The position numbers and the translations under genes were made by a program. Below, piece by piece: positions 8,333 to 18,032 of a stretch of DNA of 64,000 nucleotides (positions within the stretch are counted from its first letter, which is position 1; each line of letters opens with the position of its first letter). A model generated the notes under the pieces. The model had not been told where the DNA came from and did not search any database. It saw only the letters and a list, made by a program, of their open reading frames with translations. The stretch covers positions 186,001-250,000 of the forward strand of contig NZ_BMDO01000003.1 in NCBI RefSeq assembly GCF_014635825.1, read 5' to 3'. The stretch is from Mucilaginibacter galii (GTDB lineage Bacteria > Bacteroidota > Bacteroidia > Sphingobacteriales > Sphingobacteriaceae).

Positions 8333-9676
8333 ATGGAAAATTCGTTTAAAAGGTATCTCCCCTTCATTGTGTTGCTGCTTATTGCGGTCGCATCTATTTT
8401 TATTCCCGCAGTTCCCGACTTTGCCGACACTTCAAAGTATAACGGCGCTGATATTGCCTGGATAATTGTAGCCTCAGCTTTAGTATTTTTAATGACACCA
8501 GGACTGGCCTTCTTTTATGGCGGTATGGTTACGCGTAAAAATGTGTTGTCTACCATGATCAAGAGCGTGGTAGCGGCCGGAGTAGTAACAGTATTATGGA
8601 TCGTGGTAGGTTACAGCCTATGCTTTGGCGATTCTATCGGTGGTTTTATTGGCGATCCGCGTACACACCTGTTCTTTAAAGGTGTAAACTCAAGCGGCCC
8701 GTGGGATCTGGCTCCAACCATTCCGCGTTCGTTATTTGCAGTGTTCCAGTTAATGTTTGCCATTATTACACCAGGTTTGGTGGTTGGTGCCATTGCCGAG
8801 CGTATCCGCTTTACTTCTTACATTTTATTTACCGTATTATTCAGCTTACTGGTTTACGCCCCATTGGCACACTGGAGCTGGCATCCAAAAGGCTTTTTAG
8901 CCGTGATGGGTGTTTGGGATTTTGCAGGTGGTACTGTAGTACACATCAGCGCAGGTTGCGCTGCTTTGGCAGGTGCCATTGTATTAAAACGCCGTAAAGC
9001 ACACATCGATGGTTTGGCTATCCCTCCGGCTAACATACCTTATGTATTAATAGGTACAGGTTTACTGTGGTTTGGCTGGTTTGGTTTCAATGCAGGTTCG
9101 GCTTTAGGTGCAAACTCGTTAGCGGTATCGGCTTTCTTAACCACCAACACTGCTGCAGGTGCTGCCGGTTTATCATGGATGTTCTTTGATGTACTGCGTG
9201 GCAAAAAGCCATCGGTTTTAGGTTTTTGTATTGGTGCCGTAGTTGGTTTGGTGGCTATTACGCCGGGTGCAGGTTTTGTGGCTATTCCGCAAAGTATCTT
9301 CATTGGCTTTATTGCTGCCATTGTATCTAACTTAGTTGCACACTGGAAAACTACGACTAGTTTAGATGATATGCTTGATGTATTCCCTTGCCATGGTGTA
9401 GGCGGTATAGTAGGTATGATTTTAACCGGTGTTTTTGCTACTAAAACTGTAAATGCTGCCGGCCCTAACGGTGCGCTTTATGGCGATGTAGGCTTTTTAA
9501 TTACCCAATTAAAAGGTTTAGCCGTTGTAGTACCTTTCAGCTTTATCATGTCATTCCTGATCTTTAAACTGGTTAACATCATCGAGCCTATTCGGGTTAC
9601 TACCGAAGAAGAAGAGCTTGGTTTAGATGCCAGCCAACACGACGAGCGTTATACATCACAACGCCTTACCGTATAA
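8333..9676 (+). CDS. amt: Ammonium transporter, Amt family
   Basis: 447 residues with about 11 membrane segments plus a hydrophobic first segment that may be a cleaved signal. It moves ammonium across the cytoplasmic membrane. Signature pieces: MTPGLAFFYGGMV (N-terminal Amt motif), WDFAGGTVVHISAG with the first pore histidine (about residue 203) and DVFPCHGVGGIVGM with the second. The C-terminal cytoplasmic tail is short. No PII (GlnK) gene is adjacent. It is divergent from glutamine synthetase III and followed 200 bp later by a porin gene in the same direction, a plausible nitrogen-uptake set. Confidence 0.96.
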   Translation: MENSFKRYLPFIVLLLIAVASIFIPAVPDFADTSKYNGADIAWIIVASALVFLMTPGLAFFYGGMVTRKNVLSTMIKSVVAAGVVTVLWIVVGYSLCFGDSIGGFIGDPRTHLFFKGVNSSGPWDLAPTIPRSLFAVFQLMFAIITPGLVVGAIAERIRFTSYILFTVLFSLLVYAPLAHWSWHPKGFLAVMGVWDFAGGTVVHISAGCAALAGAIVLKRRKAHIDGLAIPPANIPYVLIGTGLLWFGWFGFNAGSALGANSLAVSAFLTTNTAAGAAGLSWMFFDVLRGKKPSVLGFCIGAVVGLVAITPGAGFVAIPQSIFIGFIAAIVSNLVAHWKTTTSLDDMLDVFPCHGVGGIVGMILTGVFATKTVNAAGPNGALYGDVGFLITQLKGLAVVVPFSFIMSFLIFKLVNIIEPIRVTTEEEELGLDASQHDERYTSQRLTV

Positions 9677-9681
9677 TATTT

Positions 9682-9722
9682 AATGAAAGCGCTGCTAAAT
9701 TTATTGATGCGGCGCTTTCATT
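9682..9722 (+). terminator. Hairpin after amt
   Basis: AATGAAAGCGC (9682-9692) and GCGCTTTCATT (9712-9722) form a perfect 11-bp stem with a 19-nt loop, 5 bp after the amt stop. A weak T-rich run (ATCCTCTTTTT) follows. Probable terminator, though not an ideal one. Confidence 0.65.
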
Positions 9723-9876
9723 ATCCTCTTTTTACTGACCAAAATTTTATTGTGCTAAACTAACCCGGCTTTAAGCAAAAAACAGCCGGATAGCCAATGC
9801 TACGTTCTTTACATAAGACTTTCAACTAACCATAAATAATTAATAACTAAGTAGTTAATTACTCAAATTATCACAT

Positions 9877-10971
9877 ATGAAAAAGAAATTTTTACTTGCA
9901 GGTGCTTTCTTAATGGCGTCAACGTACTTTGTCCAGGCGCAGGACACTACAAAAACGGCCGCCGACCCGGGGCTTACCTTTTTTGGTTCGGTAGATACCT
10001 ATTATAAGTACGACTTTGCCGGCAGAAAAAACGCGAACATTGCCACCAGTTTTGCTAACGAATCTAATTCCGTATCTATAGGTATGATAGATTTGGGCGT
10101 AAAAAAGAAATATAGCAAAGCCTTATTCGTGGGCGAATTATCGTTCGGTCCGCGCGGTCAGGGTCAGTCTATTCCCAATCAGGACATTACTTCCGGTATA
10201 GATCTGCAAAACGGTAATCCTGTTTTAGGTACCCAAAGCTTCCACATTCAAAATCTGTACGTAGGTTACGATTTAACTGATAAGTTGAATGTTACGGCAG
10301 GTTACATGGCCACCTTTGTGGGTTATGAAGTAATTGCACCTACGGGTAATTTCAATTACTCAACTTCTTACCTCTTCACTAACGGCCCGTTCCAAAACGC
10401 AGGTTTAAAGTTAACCTATGCCTTTAGCGATAAAGTAAGTTTAATGGGTGGTATTTTTAACGATTACTGGAACACCTATCAATCAAGCCGTGAGGTATCA
10501 ACCGTTGGCGGACAGTTAATGGTGAGCCCGGTTAAAGGCTGGACCGCTTACCTGAACGTATTAAGCGGTAAGTTTTCGGGCACTGAGTTTGACCTGACCA
10601 CTGCCTATCAGATCACCGATATGTTTAAATTAGGTTTGAACGCAGCCACTTTTTCGGCACCGGATGATGCCGGCGGCTTTGCCGGTGTAGCGCTTTACCC
10701 GCAGTACGCCGTATCAAAAGCGGTAACTTTGGGTTTAAGAGGCGAATACTTTAAAAACAAAGCAAAAACAGGCGGCACATATTCTAATATCCGCCCGGGC
10801 GATGATGTGAAAGCCTTTACTTTAACTGCTAACGTAAAAGCAGGCGGATTAACGTTTATTCCCGAAGTTCGTTTAGATAATGCTAAAACCGATCGCTCTT
10901 TCATTAAGAGTAATGGAATGCCGTCAAAATCGGCCGGTCAATTTGCCTTAGCCGCTGTGTATGCGTTTTAA
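9877..10971 (+). CDS. Outer-membrane beta-barrel porin, bbp2/OmpL-like
   Basis: 364 residues. A signal peptide is followed by a likely Ala-X-Ala-type cleavage near FVQAQ. The mature protein is built from alternating amphipathic strands with aromatic girdles (LYVGYDLTDKLNVTAGYM, VTLGLRGEYF) and ends VYAF, a C-terminal aromatic as in outer-membrane barrels. The sequence resembles the putative bbp2 porin family of Bacteroidota. It lies downstream of the Amt gene on the same strand, and may let ammonium or small nitrogen compounds through the outer membrane; that role is inferred from context only. Confidence 0.75.
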   Translation: MKKKFLLAGAFLMASTYFVQAQDTTKTAADPGLTFFGSVDTYYKYDFAGRKNANIATSFANESNSVSIGMIDLGVKKKYSKALFVGELSFGPRGQGQSIPNQDITSGIDLQNGNPVLGTQSFHIQNLYVGYDLTDKLNVTAGYMATFVGYEVIAPTGNFNYSTSYLFTNGPFQNAGLKLTYAFSDKVSLMGGIFNDYWNTYQSSREVSTVGGQLMVSPVKGWTAYLNVLSGKFSGTEFDLTTAYQITDMFKLGLNAATFSAPDDAGGFAGVALYPQYAVSKAVTLGLRGEYFKNKAKTGGTYSNIRPGDDVKAFTLTANVKAGGLTFIPEVRLDNAKTDRSFIKSNGMPSKSAGQFALAAVYAF

Positions 10972-10994
10972 TTAAAAAACTAAATTACATTTGA

Positions 10995-11028
10995 GGGCCG
11001 TCGATATTTAATCGTGACGGCCCTTTTT
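10995..11028 (+). terminator. Rho-independent terminator after the porin gene
   Basis: GGGCCGTC (10995-11002) pairs with GACGGCCC (11016-11023), followed by TTTTT. It lies 23 bp after the porin stop and only 5 bp before the next ATG. A TACATTTG box at 10986-10993 directly precedes the hairpin, so the next gene's leader could contain it. Confidence 0.85.
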
Positions 11029-11033
11029 ATATT

Positions 11034-11609
11034 ATGAAAACTATCATCCTGTTAATATTAGCCCTAAGTGCCTGCTCGTTAAGTTACGGTCAAAAGGCCT
11101 TGCTGTCCTTAAACGAACAAAATAAGTATACTTACTTTGTAGTGAAACCTGCCCCGCTACAACCCAACGCTGCCGCCTTAGCTGCCTACATAAAAAAAGC
11201 GGTTACCGGTGTAAAATTTTTAGAGGCTAATTACGCAGGTGGTGTTGAAGGCAGAGGTATAGTGCTGGTGTACAAGCAAGGATTAGTTACCGGGCAGGAA
11301 GAAGGACACTTAGCTTACAACGTGAGCATCGATTTTAAGGACAATAAGTACCGGCTTATTTTAACCGACTTTATGTATACGCCATACCAGCGCAACCGTT
11401 ATGGTGTGTTTGCCCCGATGAACAATGTTGGCACCCCGTTAGAAAAGCTGGAAGCTAAGGTTAGCGCTAAGCAACTGAACGCATACCTGGATAAGTTGGG
11501 AAGCTATGGTGCCAAATTAAGCGGGCAAGTAAGTGATTATTTAACTAACCCGGCAACTGTAAAGCCCAATCCGGCCACACTTAAGAAGATTGACACTAAA
11601 AACTGGTAA
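11034..11609 (+). CDS. Secreted DUF4468-like protein
   Basis: 191 residues with a signal peptide (MKTIILLILALSACSLSYGQ). The Cys at residue 14 lies within the hydrophobic segment and is followed by a normal signal-peptidase I-like end, so lipidation is uncertain. The mature part has the strand pattern YNVSIDFKDNKYRLILTDF, as in DUF4468/TBP-like-fold proteins of Bacteroidota, then an amphipathic helix (LEKLEAKVSAKQLNAYLDKL). Function unknown. The ATG at 11034 is 5 bp after the porin terminator. Confidence 0.6.
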   Translation: MKTIILLILALSACSLSYGQKALLSLNEQNKYTYFVVKPAPLQPNAAALAAYIKKAVTGVKFLEANYAGGVEGRGIVLVYKQGLVTGQEEGHLAYNVSIDFKDNKYRLILTDFMYTPYQRNRYGVFAPMNNVGTPLEKLEAKVSAKQLNAYLDKLGSYGAKLSGQVSDYLTNPATVKPNPATLKKIDTKNW

Positions 11610-11749
11610 AGTTTGGCCAAATTATGCTGAAAACCAAAGTGTTAAGAAATGTTAAATGGCATAAAAAACTGATAGAATTTTCAAAAAACAGGTGTTTAAG
11701 ATAAAAAAGTTGTTGCAACGTGTATTTATAAATATTTTTTTTTGAATAA

Positions 11750-11757
11750 TACATTTG
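11750..11757 (+). promoter_or_regulatory. -7 promoter box for the TonB gene
   Basis: TACATTTG matches TAnnTTTG and lies 54 bp before the ATG at 11812 in an AT-rich leader. Confidence 0.5.
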
Positions 11758-11811
11758 AGGCAAATAATAGCAATGCGCTGGTGTTATATTTAAAATATAA
11801 TTTCAATCGAT

Positions 11812-12669
11812 ATGCTAAACTCAAAATTTGATTTGTACAAGAGCGAGTGGCTCGATCTTGTATTTGCCGACCGCAACAAAAGTTATGGCGCTTATGATCT
11901 CCGCAACCATTACGGCGATAATATGATGAAGGCGCTGGCTATTACCGTGCTGGGCTTTACAGTCGCGGCCATATCATTTACCATTGCGTTTAAGCATGAT
12001 GTGGTGCCGGATTATATTGAGAGGAAGCAAGAGGTGCATATTGCGCCGCCTATCTTCGAAAAGCCGAAGGTGGAAGAGCCTGTGAAGGCAAAATTGCGCG
12101 AGCAACCTATCAAATCAGACGCTCCTAAAACACCTGTGGCTCCGCAGGTAAACATGAATACTCAGCGGGTATTGCCGCCAAAAATCACAACCGAGCCGGT
12201 AACCACTGAACTGCCTGTTATTGATATGAGTAAGCAGATTAGTAATGTGAATAACACCGTTGATCCAACAAAGCCAACTACAGGGATTTTAGATGGTACC
12301 AACACACTAGGTAACAAAGGTACGCCGGCGGGCACACCCACTGGAAATTCTGACGGAAATATTATTTTCGATGGAGGGCTTGATATAATGCCTGAGCCGT
12401 TCGGAGGTTCTGCAGCCTGGAGCAAATTTATCCAAAGAACATTGCGTTACCCTGAAACCGATATGGAAGGCCGTGTAACCATCAGTTTTATTGTAGAAAA
12501 AGATGGCCACCTGTCCGACATCCAGGTTGTAAAAGGCGTATCGGCAGACTTAGACCGCGAAGCGCTGCGTGTTATTAAACTGGCACCCGCATGGAAACCC
12601 GGCAAACAAAACGGACAACCCGTACGCGTTAGGTACACCATACCTATAGTATTTCAAATGAACCAGTAA
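11812..12669 (+). CDS. TonB-family energy transducer
   Basis: 285 residues. A cytoplasmic N-terminus (about 40 residues, with SYGAYDLRNHYGDNMM, typical of Bacteroidota TonB) leads to one membrane segment (about 40-62), a Pro/Lys/Glu-rich periplasmic spanner (70-125), a Gly/Asn-rich link, and a TonB C-terminal domain (about 205-285) with GRVTISFIVEKDGHL and the WKPGKQNGQPVRVRY strand. It should couple the proton-motive force to TonB-dependent outer-membrane receptors. No ExbB/ExbD genes are adjacent. A terminator follows at 12698. Confidence 0.92.
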   Translation: MLNSKFDLYKSEWLDLVFADRNKSYGAYDLRNHYGDNMMKALAITVLGFTVAAISFTIAFKHDVVPDYIERKQEVHIAPPIFEKPKVEEPVKAKLREQPIKSDAPKTPVAPQVNMNTQRVLPPKITTEPVTTELPVIDMSKQISNVNNTVDPTKPTTGILDGTNTLGNKGTPAGTPTGNSDGNIIFDGGLDIMPEPFGGSAAWSKFIQRTLRYPETDMEGRVTISFIVEKDGHLSDIQVVKGVSADLDREALRVIKLAPAWKPGKQNGQPVRVRYTIPIVFQMNQ

Positions 12670-12697
12670 TTGTTTTTTTAGATAAGTAGAGAGTGAG

Positions 12698-12726
12698 GCG
12701 TCCCCTGGGTTAGGGGGCGCTTTTTT
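12698..12726 (+). terminator. Rho-independent terminator after the TonB gene
   Basis: GCGTCCCCT and AGGGGGCGC form a GC-rich stem with a short loop, followed by six T's. Confidence 0.85.
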
Positions 12727-12817
12727 GTTGATGGCATCGGCCAGCTTACTAATTCATAATGTGCATAATAATCGCTTTTCGTTGTGTTTTAAATGGAGGC
12801 TATTTGCCGCAAAACAT

Positions 12818-12825
12818 TATTTTTG
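12818..12825 (+). promoter_or_regulatory. -7 promoter box for valS
   Basis: TATTTTTG matches TAnnTTTG and lies only 6 bp before the ATG at 12832, which implies a very short or absent leader. Confidence 0.5.
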
Positions 12826-12831
12826 TAGGCT

Positions 12832-15573
12832 ATGAGTATTTCAAAAACCTATCAGTTTAACGAAGTTGAAGATAAATGGTATAGCTACTGGTTAGAGCAC
12901 AAATTTTTTAAATCGGTGCCCGACGAGCGCGAACCTTATACAATAGTAATTCCTCCGCCCAATGTTACCGGTGTGCTTCACATGGGCCATATGTTGAATA
13001 ATACCATACAGGATGTATTAATTCGCCGCGCCCGCATGAAAGGTAAAAATGCTTGCTGGGTACCCGGAACCGATCATGCCAGTATAGCCACCGAAGCCAA
13101 AGTGGTAGCCATGCTTAAAGAGCGTGGCATTGCCAAAACCGACCTTACCCGCGAGGAGTTTTTGAGCTACGCCTGGGAATGGAAGGAAAAATATGGCGGC
13201 ATCATCCTCGAGCAATTAAAAAAGTTAGGTGCTTCGTGCGATTGGGATCGTACCCGTTTTACCATGGAGCCTGATATGAGCGCTGCGGTAATTGATACCT
13301 TTATCCATCTCCACAAAAAAGGCCTCATTTACCGCGGCGTACGCATGGTAAACTGGGACCCCAAAGGCCTAACCGCCGTAAGCGACGAAGAAGTTATCCG
13401 CAAAGAAGTTAACCAGAAGCTTTATTATATACGGTATGAGGTTGCGGGGAGCGAGGATTTAGGAGCGAGGATAAAAGATGGAGCGAAGAGCGAAGTAGAA
13501 GGAGTGAGGAGCGAAGATTCCGCAACCCGCACCCCGCGCCCCGCAACTTCTGAAGCCCCCGCCACTTATATAACCATTGCCACCACCCGTCCGGAAACTA
13601 TTATGGCCGATAGTGCTATTTGTATTAACCCGAATGATGAGCGTTATACGCACCTGCATGGCAAAACGGTGTATGTGCCTTTGATCAATCGTGCCATTCC
13701 GGTTATACTGGATGAGTACGTAACCATGGATTTTGGTACAGGTTGCCTGAAAGTTACCCCAGCGCACGATTTGAACGATTATGAACTGGGTCAAAAGCAC
13801 AACCTGCCGGTTATAGATATTTTAAACGACAACGGAACACTAAATGAGAAAGCCGCAATACTTATAGGCGAAGACCGCTTTGCTGCCCGTAAAAAGATAG
13901 CCGTACTGTTAGAAGAAGCCGGCGCGCTGGAAAAGGTGGAAGATTACAAATCGCAGATTGGTTTTTCGGAACGTACAGATGCAGTTATAGAGCCTAAGCT
14001 GTCTATGCAATGGTTTTGCAAAATGACCGAAATGGCTAAGCCTGCGCTCGATTATGTATTGAACGGTGAGGTAAAGCTTATTCCCGAAAAGTATATCAAC
14101 ACCTATCGGCACTGGATGGAGAACGTACGCGACTGGAATATTAGTCGCCAGCTATGGTGGGGGCAGCAAATACCGGCCTGGTACCTACCTAACGGACAAT
14201 ACGTAGTTGCCAAAACCGCCGAAGAAGCTTTAGCAGAAGCAAAGGCACTGACAACTGATAACTCACAACTTACAACTGCTGATTTACGTCAGGACGAAGA
14301 CGTAGTAGATACCTGGTTCTCGTCGTGGTTATGGCCTATCTCGGTTTTTGATGGTTTTAAAGACCCTGAGAATGCAGATATTAACTATTACTACCCAACA
14401 AACGATCTGGTTACTGCTCCTGAAATTCTATTTTTCTGGGTAGCGCGTATGATCATGGCGGGGCATGAGTTTAAAGGGCAGGCACCGTTTAAGAATGTAT
14501 ACCTTACTGGTATCGTTCGCGATAAGCTGGGCCGCAAAATGTCCAAGTCGTTAGGTAACTCGCCCGACCCGATTGACCTCATCGGTAAATTTGGAGCCGA
14601 CGGCGTTCGTGTGGGCATGCTGCTATGTTCACCTGCCGGTAACGATTTAATGTTTGATGAAAGCTATTGCGAACAGGGCCGCAACTTTGCCAATAAAATA
14701 TGGAATGCCTTTAGGCTGGTAAAGGGCTGGGAGGTAAGTGAAGAACTGGAAAATCCTAATCAAACCGCTATTAGCTGGTTTAAAAACCGCTTTAACCAGG
14801 CTACTGCCGAAATTGAAGAGGCCTTTAAGGATTACCGCCTCAGCGAAGCCATTATGGCCGTTTACAAACTGGTATGGGACGATTTTTGCGCCTGGTACCT
14901 TGAAATGGTGAAGCCTGTTTACCAGCAGCCCATTGATGTTCAAACATTTAACGCTACTATTGGTTACTTTGAAGAGATTATAAAATTGCTGCATCCATTT
15001 ATGCCGTTTATTACCGAGGAGTTATGGCATGATGAACTTTTTGGTACACGAACAGCCGAAGATTGCTGCATTGTTGCCCAATTACCATCAATTGAGGAAT
15101 GGAATACCCAGCAGTTGAATCATTTCGAAAATGTTAAACAAGTAATTACAGAAATTCGTAATACACGTAATAATAAGAAGTTATCGCCAAAAGAAACACT
15201 TGATCTTTCGATTAAGCAGAGTTCGGATGTTAATTACGAAGCATATTTGCCAGTTATTAAAAAATTAGGTAACATTGGTAACATAAACTTTACAGAAGAA
15301 AAAGTAATCGGTGCGGTCAATTTTCTCGTATCTACCGATGAATTCTTTATACCGTTGAGTACCAATGTTGATGCCGGTGCAGAACTTTTGCGCTTACAAA
15401 AGGAAAAGGATTACTTGCTTGGATTTTTAAAGTCTGTTGATGCCAAACTTTCTAACGAAAAATTTGTCAATAACGCCAAGCCTGAAGTCATTGATAACGA
15501 ACGTAAGAAAAAAGCAGACGCCGAGGCGAAGCTTAAAATAGTTGAAGATAATTTAAAGTTTTTGGCAAATTAA
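12832..15573 (+). CDS. valS: Valine--tRNA ligase
   Basis: 913 residues. It charges tRNA-Val in the cytoplasm. Class I signatures: [14 protein letters not shown] (HIGH-type, residues 50-53) and KMSKS (569-573). The editing domain contains [11 protein letters not shown], and tRNA-binding helices plus a C-terminal coiled coil ([17 protein letters not shown]) follow. The family is usually about 875 residues; the excess fits an in-frame insert of about 40 residues (about 204-243) just before the editing-domain strand [11 protein letters not shown]. The insert is encoded by a repeat-like stretch (separate entry). A short [11 protein letters not shown] segment near residue 476 is encoded by ACAACT-type repeats and may be another small insert. 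Confidence 0.97.
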   Translation: MSISKTYQFNEVEDKWYSYWLEHKFFKSVPDEREPYTIVIPPPNVTGVLHMGHMLNNTIQDVLIRRARMKGKNACWVPGTDHASIATEAKVVAMLKERGIAKTDLTREEFLSYAWEWKEKYGGIILEQLKKLGASCDWDRTRFTMEPDMSAAVIDTFIHLHKKGLIYRGVRMVNWDPKGLTAVSDEEVIRKEVNQKLYYIRYEVAGSEDLGARIKDGAKSEVEGVRSEDSATRTPRPATSEAPATYITIATTRPETIMADSAICINPNDERYTHLHGKTVYVPLINRAIPVILDEYVTMDFGTGCLKVTPAHDLNDYELGQKHNLPVIDILNDNGTLNEKAAILIGEDRFAARKKIAVLLEEAGALEKVEDYKSQIGFSERTDAVIEPKLSMQWFCKMTEMAKPALDYVLNGEVKLIPEKYINTYRHWMENVRDWNISRQLWWGQQIPAWYLPNGQYVVAKTAEEALAEAKALTTDNSQLTTADLRQDEDVVDTWFSSWLWPISVFDGFKDPENADINYYYPTNDLVTAPEILFFWVARMIMAGHEFKGQAPFKNVYLTGIVRDKLGRKMSKSLGNSPDPIDLIGKFGADGVRVGMLLCSPAGNDLMFDESYCEQGRNFANKIWNAFRLVKGWEVSEELENPNQTAISWFKNRFNQATAEIEEAFKDYRLSEAIMAVYKLVWDDFCAWYLEMVKPVYQQPIDVQTFNATIGYFEEIIKLLHPFMPFITEELWHDELFGTRTAEDCCIVAQLPSIEEWNTQQLNHFENVKQVITEIRNTRNNKKLSPKETLDLSIKQSSDVNYEAYLPVIKKLGNIGNINFTEEKVIGAVNFLVSTDEFFIPLSTNVDAGAELLRLQKEKDYLLGFLKSVDAKLSNEKFVNNAKPEVIDNERKKKADAEAKLKIVEDNLKFLAN
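13438..13557. repeat. Repeat-derived in-frame insert inside valS
   Basis: About 120 bp rich in GGAGCGAGG / GGAGCGAAG words, ending in CCGCAACCCGCACC and CCCGCAACTTC. The same words (GAGGAGCGAAG, CCCGCAACTTC) occur in the intergenic repeat at 24905-25040. The encoded segment is low-complexity (Glu, Lys, Ser, Gly, Arg) and lies between conserved valS blocks. It keeps the reading frame. Confidence 0.65.
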
Positions 15574-15677
15574 TTGCAATGCGTTACTAACCAGGTTAAG
15601 TTTTTAGCACTAACTAAGTGCTTATGATAATTGTCGTGTAAATGCGAGCAGGTAAGTAAGTGCATTAATAATTATAA

Positions 15678-17510
15678 ATGAGTAGCAAAGCAGGTTTTTT
15701 TAACCTCTCTATAAAGAATATATTGTCTGATGGGCAGTCGATGCTTACGCAGGCGCGTATTCGGCTGCTTTATTATGGGTTATTAATTGTATCGGTTGCT
15801 GTTAGTGCCATACTCTTAAGCGTATGGAATTTAAATCAAACTGCCCTAACGTCAATGTGTGCGGGCGTTTTGTTCCTTGCTATTGTTTTATTTAAGTATC
15901 TAACCTGGCGGGGCGATTGGAAATTCGTTTCGCATACGCTGCTCCTCATGGGCACGCTTATTAATCTGGCCGATGCCTTTGTCATTTTCCAAAAAATAGA
16001 CATCCTGTCTATTCAACTGGTGCTGATGATCATCATTTTTAGCTTTTACATGCTTGGGCAAAATTGGGGGCTGTTGTACTCCATGCTTAACCTTACGCCG
16101 GTATTGCTGTTTATGGTATATACTTACAGCCATATTTATATTATTGATATCAGGCCCGAGCATCTCGACCAGTCTACCATTATTTTAAGTGTGCTGGCCA
16201 ACTTTGCGATCATGGTGTATATCCATAATCACTTTTATAATGCTTTTCTTAAAAATATCATCAAGCTTAAAAAAACCAGCGAAGATCAAAGCCGGTTAAA
16301 TGAAAATCTTGAGATTGCTATAGATAAGGCCGAAAAGTCATCGCTGGCAAAATCGGAGTTTTTGTCTACTATGTCGCACGAGATACGTACGCCGCTGAAT
16401 GCTGTGATAGGGATGAGCAACCTGCTTATGATGGGTAACCCCAGGCCCGATCAGGAAGAAAATCTGGAAATTCTCAAATTTTCTGCAAGTAACTTGCTGG
16501 CCATTGTAAACGATGTGCTCGATTTTAACAAGATCGAATCGGGTAAGGTGGTGTTTGAAAACATACGCTTTAATTTGACCGAGCTTATGCATAACATCTG
16601 CGGCGGGCAAATTATTAAGGCCAACGAAAAAGGGCTTATTTTTAAGCTTAAGATAGATGACGTGCTTCGCAATAAGATCGTTATAGGCGATCCTACACGC
16701 ATTACCCAAATCATTTTTAACCTGGTAAGCAACGCCATTAAGTTTACGCGCCAGGGGTATGTAGAGGTAAAAGTACATTGCATGGAAGACCGCCATAACC
16801 AGGTTATTATCCGTTTTTCTGTTAAAGACTCGGGTATTGGTATTGAGCGCGATAATTTGAACGCCATATTTGAACCTTTCACCCAAGAATCTATTACTAC
16901 CACACGTAAATATGGTGGTACTGGTTTAGGATTAGCCATTGTTAAACGCCTGCTCGAACTGCGCGGCGTAAACATGGAAGTTATGAGCAAGCCAGGGCAG
17001 GGTTCAGAGTTTTCGTTCAACCTTGATTTACCAGTGGCTACCGAAAAGTTAGAGGAACCTGCAGCCCAGCCAAGTATTGTTTTTGATGCCGATCAAACGT
17101 TGAATAATTTGCACATTTTAGTGGCTGAAGATAACATGGTGAATACCATGCTCATGAAAAAATTCTTCTCTAAGTGGCAGGTACAATCATCATTTGCCGA
17201 AAACGGTGAACGGGCTGTTGAAATGATGCAGTACGGAAACTTTGATATTGTATTGATGGATTTGCAAATGCCGGTACTTAACGGTTTTGATGCTGCCATG
17301 GAAATACGCAGAATGCCCGATGCACAAAAAGCAAGCATTCCTATTATTGCCCTTACAGCATCGGCCTTGACAGATATACGTGAAAAGGTTTTTAACGCCG
17401 GCATGAATGATTATGTATCTAAACCTTTCAAACCCGAAGAGTTGAAAGAAAAGATCGTTACCCTGGTTAAGCGTAAATCGTTGCTCAGATCTAAATCGCA
17501 GTCGGTTTAA
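15678..17510 (+). CDS. Hybrid histidine kinase with C-terminal receiver
   Basis: 610 residues. Residues 25-190 hold about six membrane segments and no large periplasmic domain. A short coiled coil follows, then HisKA with STMSHEIRTPLNAVIGM (His about 237), HATPase with NLVSNAIKFT (N box), DSGIGI (G1) and GGTGLGLAIV (G2), and a REC domain (about 475-600) with VAEDN, phospho-acceptor Asp in VLMDLQMPVLNGF, a Thr in ALTAS and the KPF lysine. All catalytic elements are present. It autophosphorylates on His and passes phosphate to its own receiver; the output partner is not nearby. The 3' end overlaps the convergent gene at 17507 by 4 bp. Confidence 0.95.
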   Translation: MSSKAGFFNLSIKNILSDGQSMLTQARIRLLYYGLLIVSVAVSAILLSVWNLNQTALTSMCAGVLFLAIVLFKYLTWRGDWKFVSHTLLLMGTLINLADAFVIFQKIDILSIQLVLMIIIFSFYMLGQNWGLLYSMLNLTPVLLFMVYTYSHIYIIDIRPEHLDQSTIILSVLANFAIMVYIHNHFYNAFLKNIIKLKKTSEDQSRLNENLEIAIDKAEKSSLAKSEFLSTMSHEIRTPLNAVIGMSNLLMMGNPRPDQEENLEILKFSASNLLAIVNDVLDFNKIESGKVVFENIRFNLTELMHNICGGQIIKANEKGLIFKLKIDDVLRNKIVIGDPTRITQIIFNLVSNAIKFTRQGYVEVKVHCMEDRHNQVIIRFSVKDSGIGIERDNLNAIFEPFTQESITTTRKYGGTGLGLAIVKRLLELRGVNMEVMSKPGQGSEFSFNLDLPVATEKLEEPAAQPSIVFDADQTLNNLHILVAEDNMVNTMLMKKFFSKWQVQSSFAENGERAVEMMQYGNFDIVLMDLQMPVLNGFDAAMEIRRMPDAQKASIPIIALTASALTDIREKVFNAGMNDYVSKPFKPEELKEKIVTLVKRKSLLRSKSQSV

Positions 17511-17974
17511 AGGCTTCCATAATCTGGCGGTTGCTCCAAAAATTGATAGGCACTATTCTCGAAATCAATACTACAATAGTAATGTTGCAAGCCGTTAGTT
17601 ACCGCCAAAATTTTTATCCTGTGCGTTATATTGTATCGGGCTATCTGGTCAAAAACTTTCTGATCTATAACTACGTCGGGCGCTTTGCACTCTACCATCA
17701 ATATCTTCTGCCCTTGCGCATTAAACACCACAATGTCTGATCGTTTTTGCATGCCGTGCAGCCGTAAGCCGCCTTCTAACTTAATTAAGCTTTTAGGATA
17801 ACCTTTTACCCTGATGAGGTATTGCACAAAATGCTGGCGAACCCATTCCTCGGGTGTAAGCATGATCTGCTTTTTACGTATCTCGTCAAAAATGAAAAGC
17901 TGGCCGTTTTGGTCGGTTAGTTTAAAGGGGTAGGGCGGTAAGGCTAAGGGCAGCAGCAGTTCCATGAGTGGCAA
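17507..17974 (-). CDS. Stand-alone HsdR_N-like PD-(D/E)xK nuclease domain protein
   Basis: 155 residues resembling the N-terminal nuclease domain of type I restriction HsdR subunits, without the helicase. The PD-(D/E)xK core is visible as RSDIVVFNAQGQ (Asp) followed by LMVECKAPDV (Glu-x-Lys), preceded by LTPEEWVRQHFVQYLI, which is typical of this family. No HsdM or HsdS is nearby. Stand-alone HSDR_N proteins are common in Bacteroidota and sit beside holA, divergent as here (58 bp). The job is more likely DNA repair or end processing than restriction; that is inference. Confidence 0.85.
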   Translation of the reverse strand: MPLMELLLPLALPPYPFKLTDQNGQLFIFDEIRKKQIMLTPEEWVRQHFVQYLIRVKGYPKSLIKLEGGLRLHGMQKRSDIVVFNAQGQKILMVECKAPDVVIDQKVFDQIARYNITHRIKILAVTNGLQHYYCSIDFENSAYQFLEQPPDYGSL

Positions 17975-18032
17975 AATTCATCAATAAATCTGCCAAATCC
18001 TAATGGCTAATTCGTAAATTGCAGCGCTTAAA

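Noticed and set aside
17507..17974. Part of a restriction-modification system
   Set aside because: Only an HsdR_N-like domain; no helicase, methylase or specificity gene nearby, and the holA linkage is usual for housekeeping homologues.
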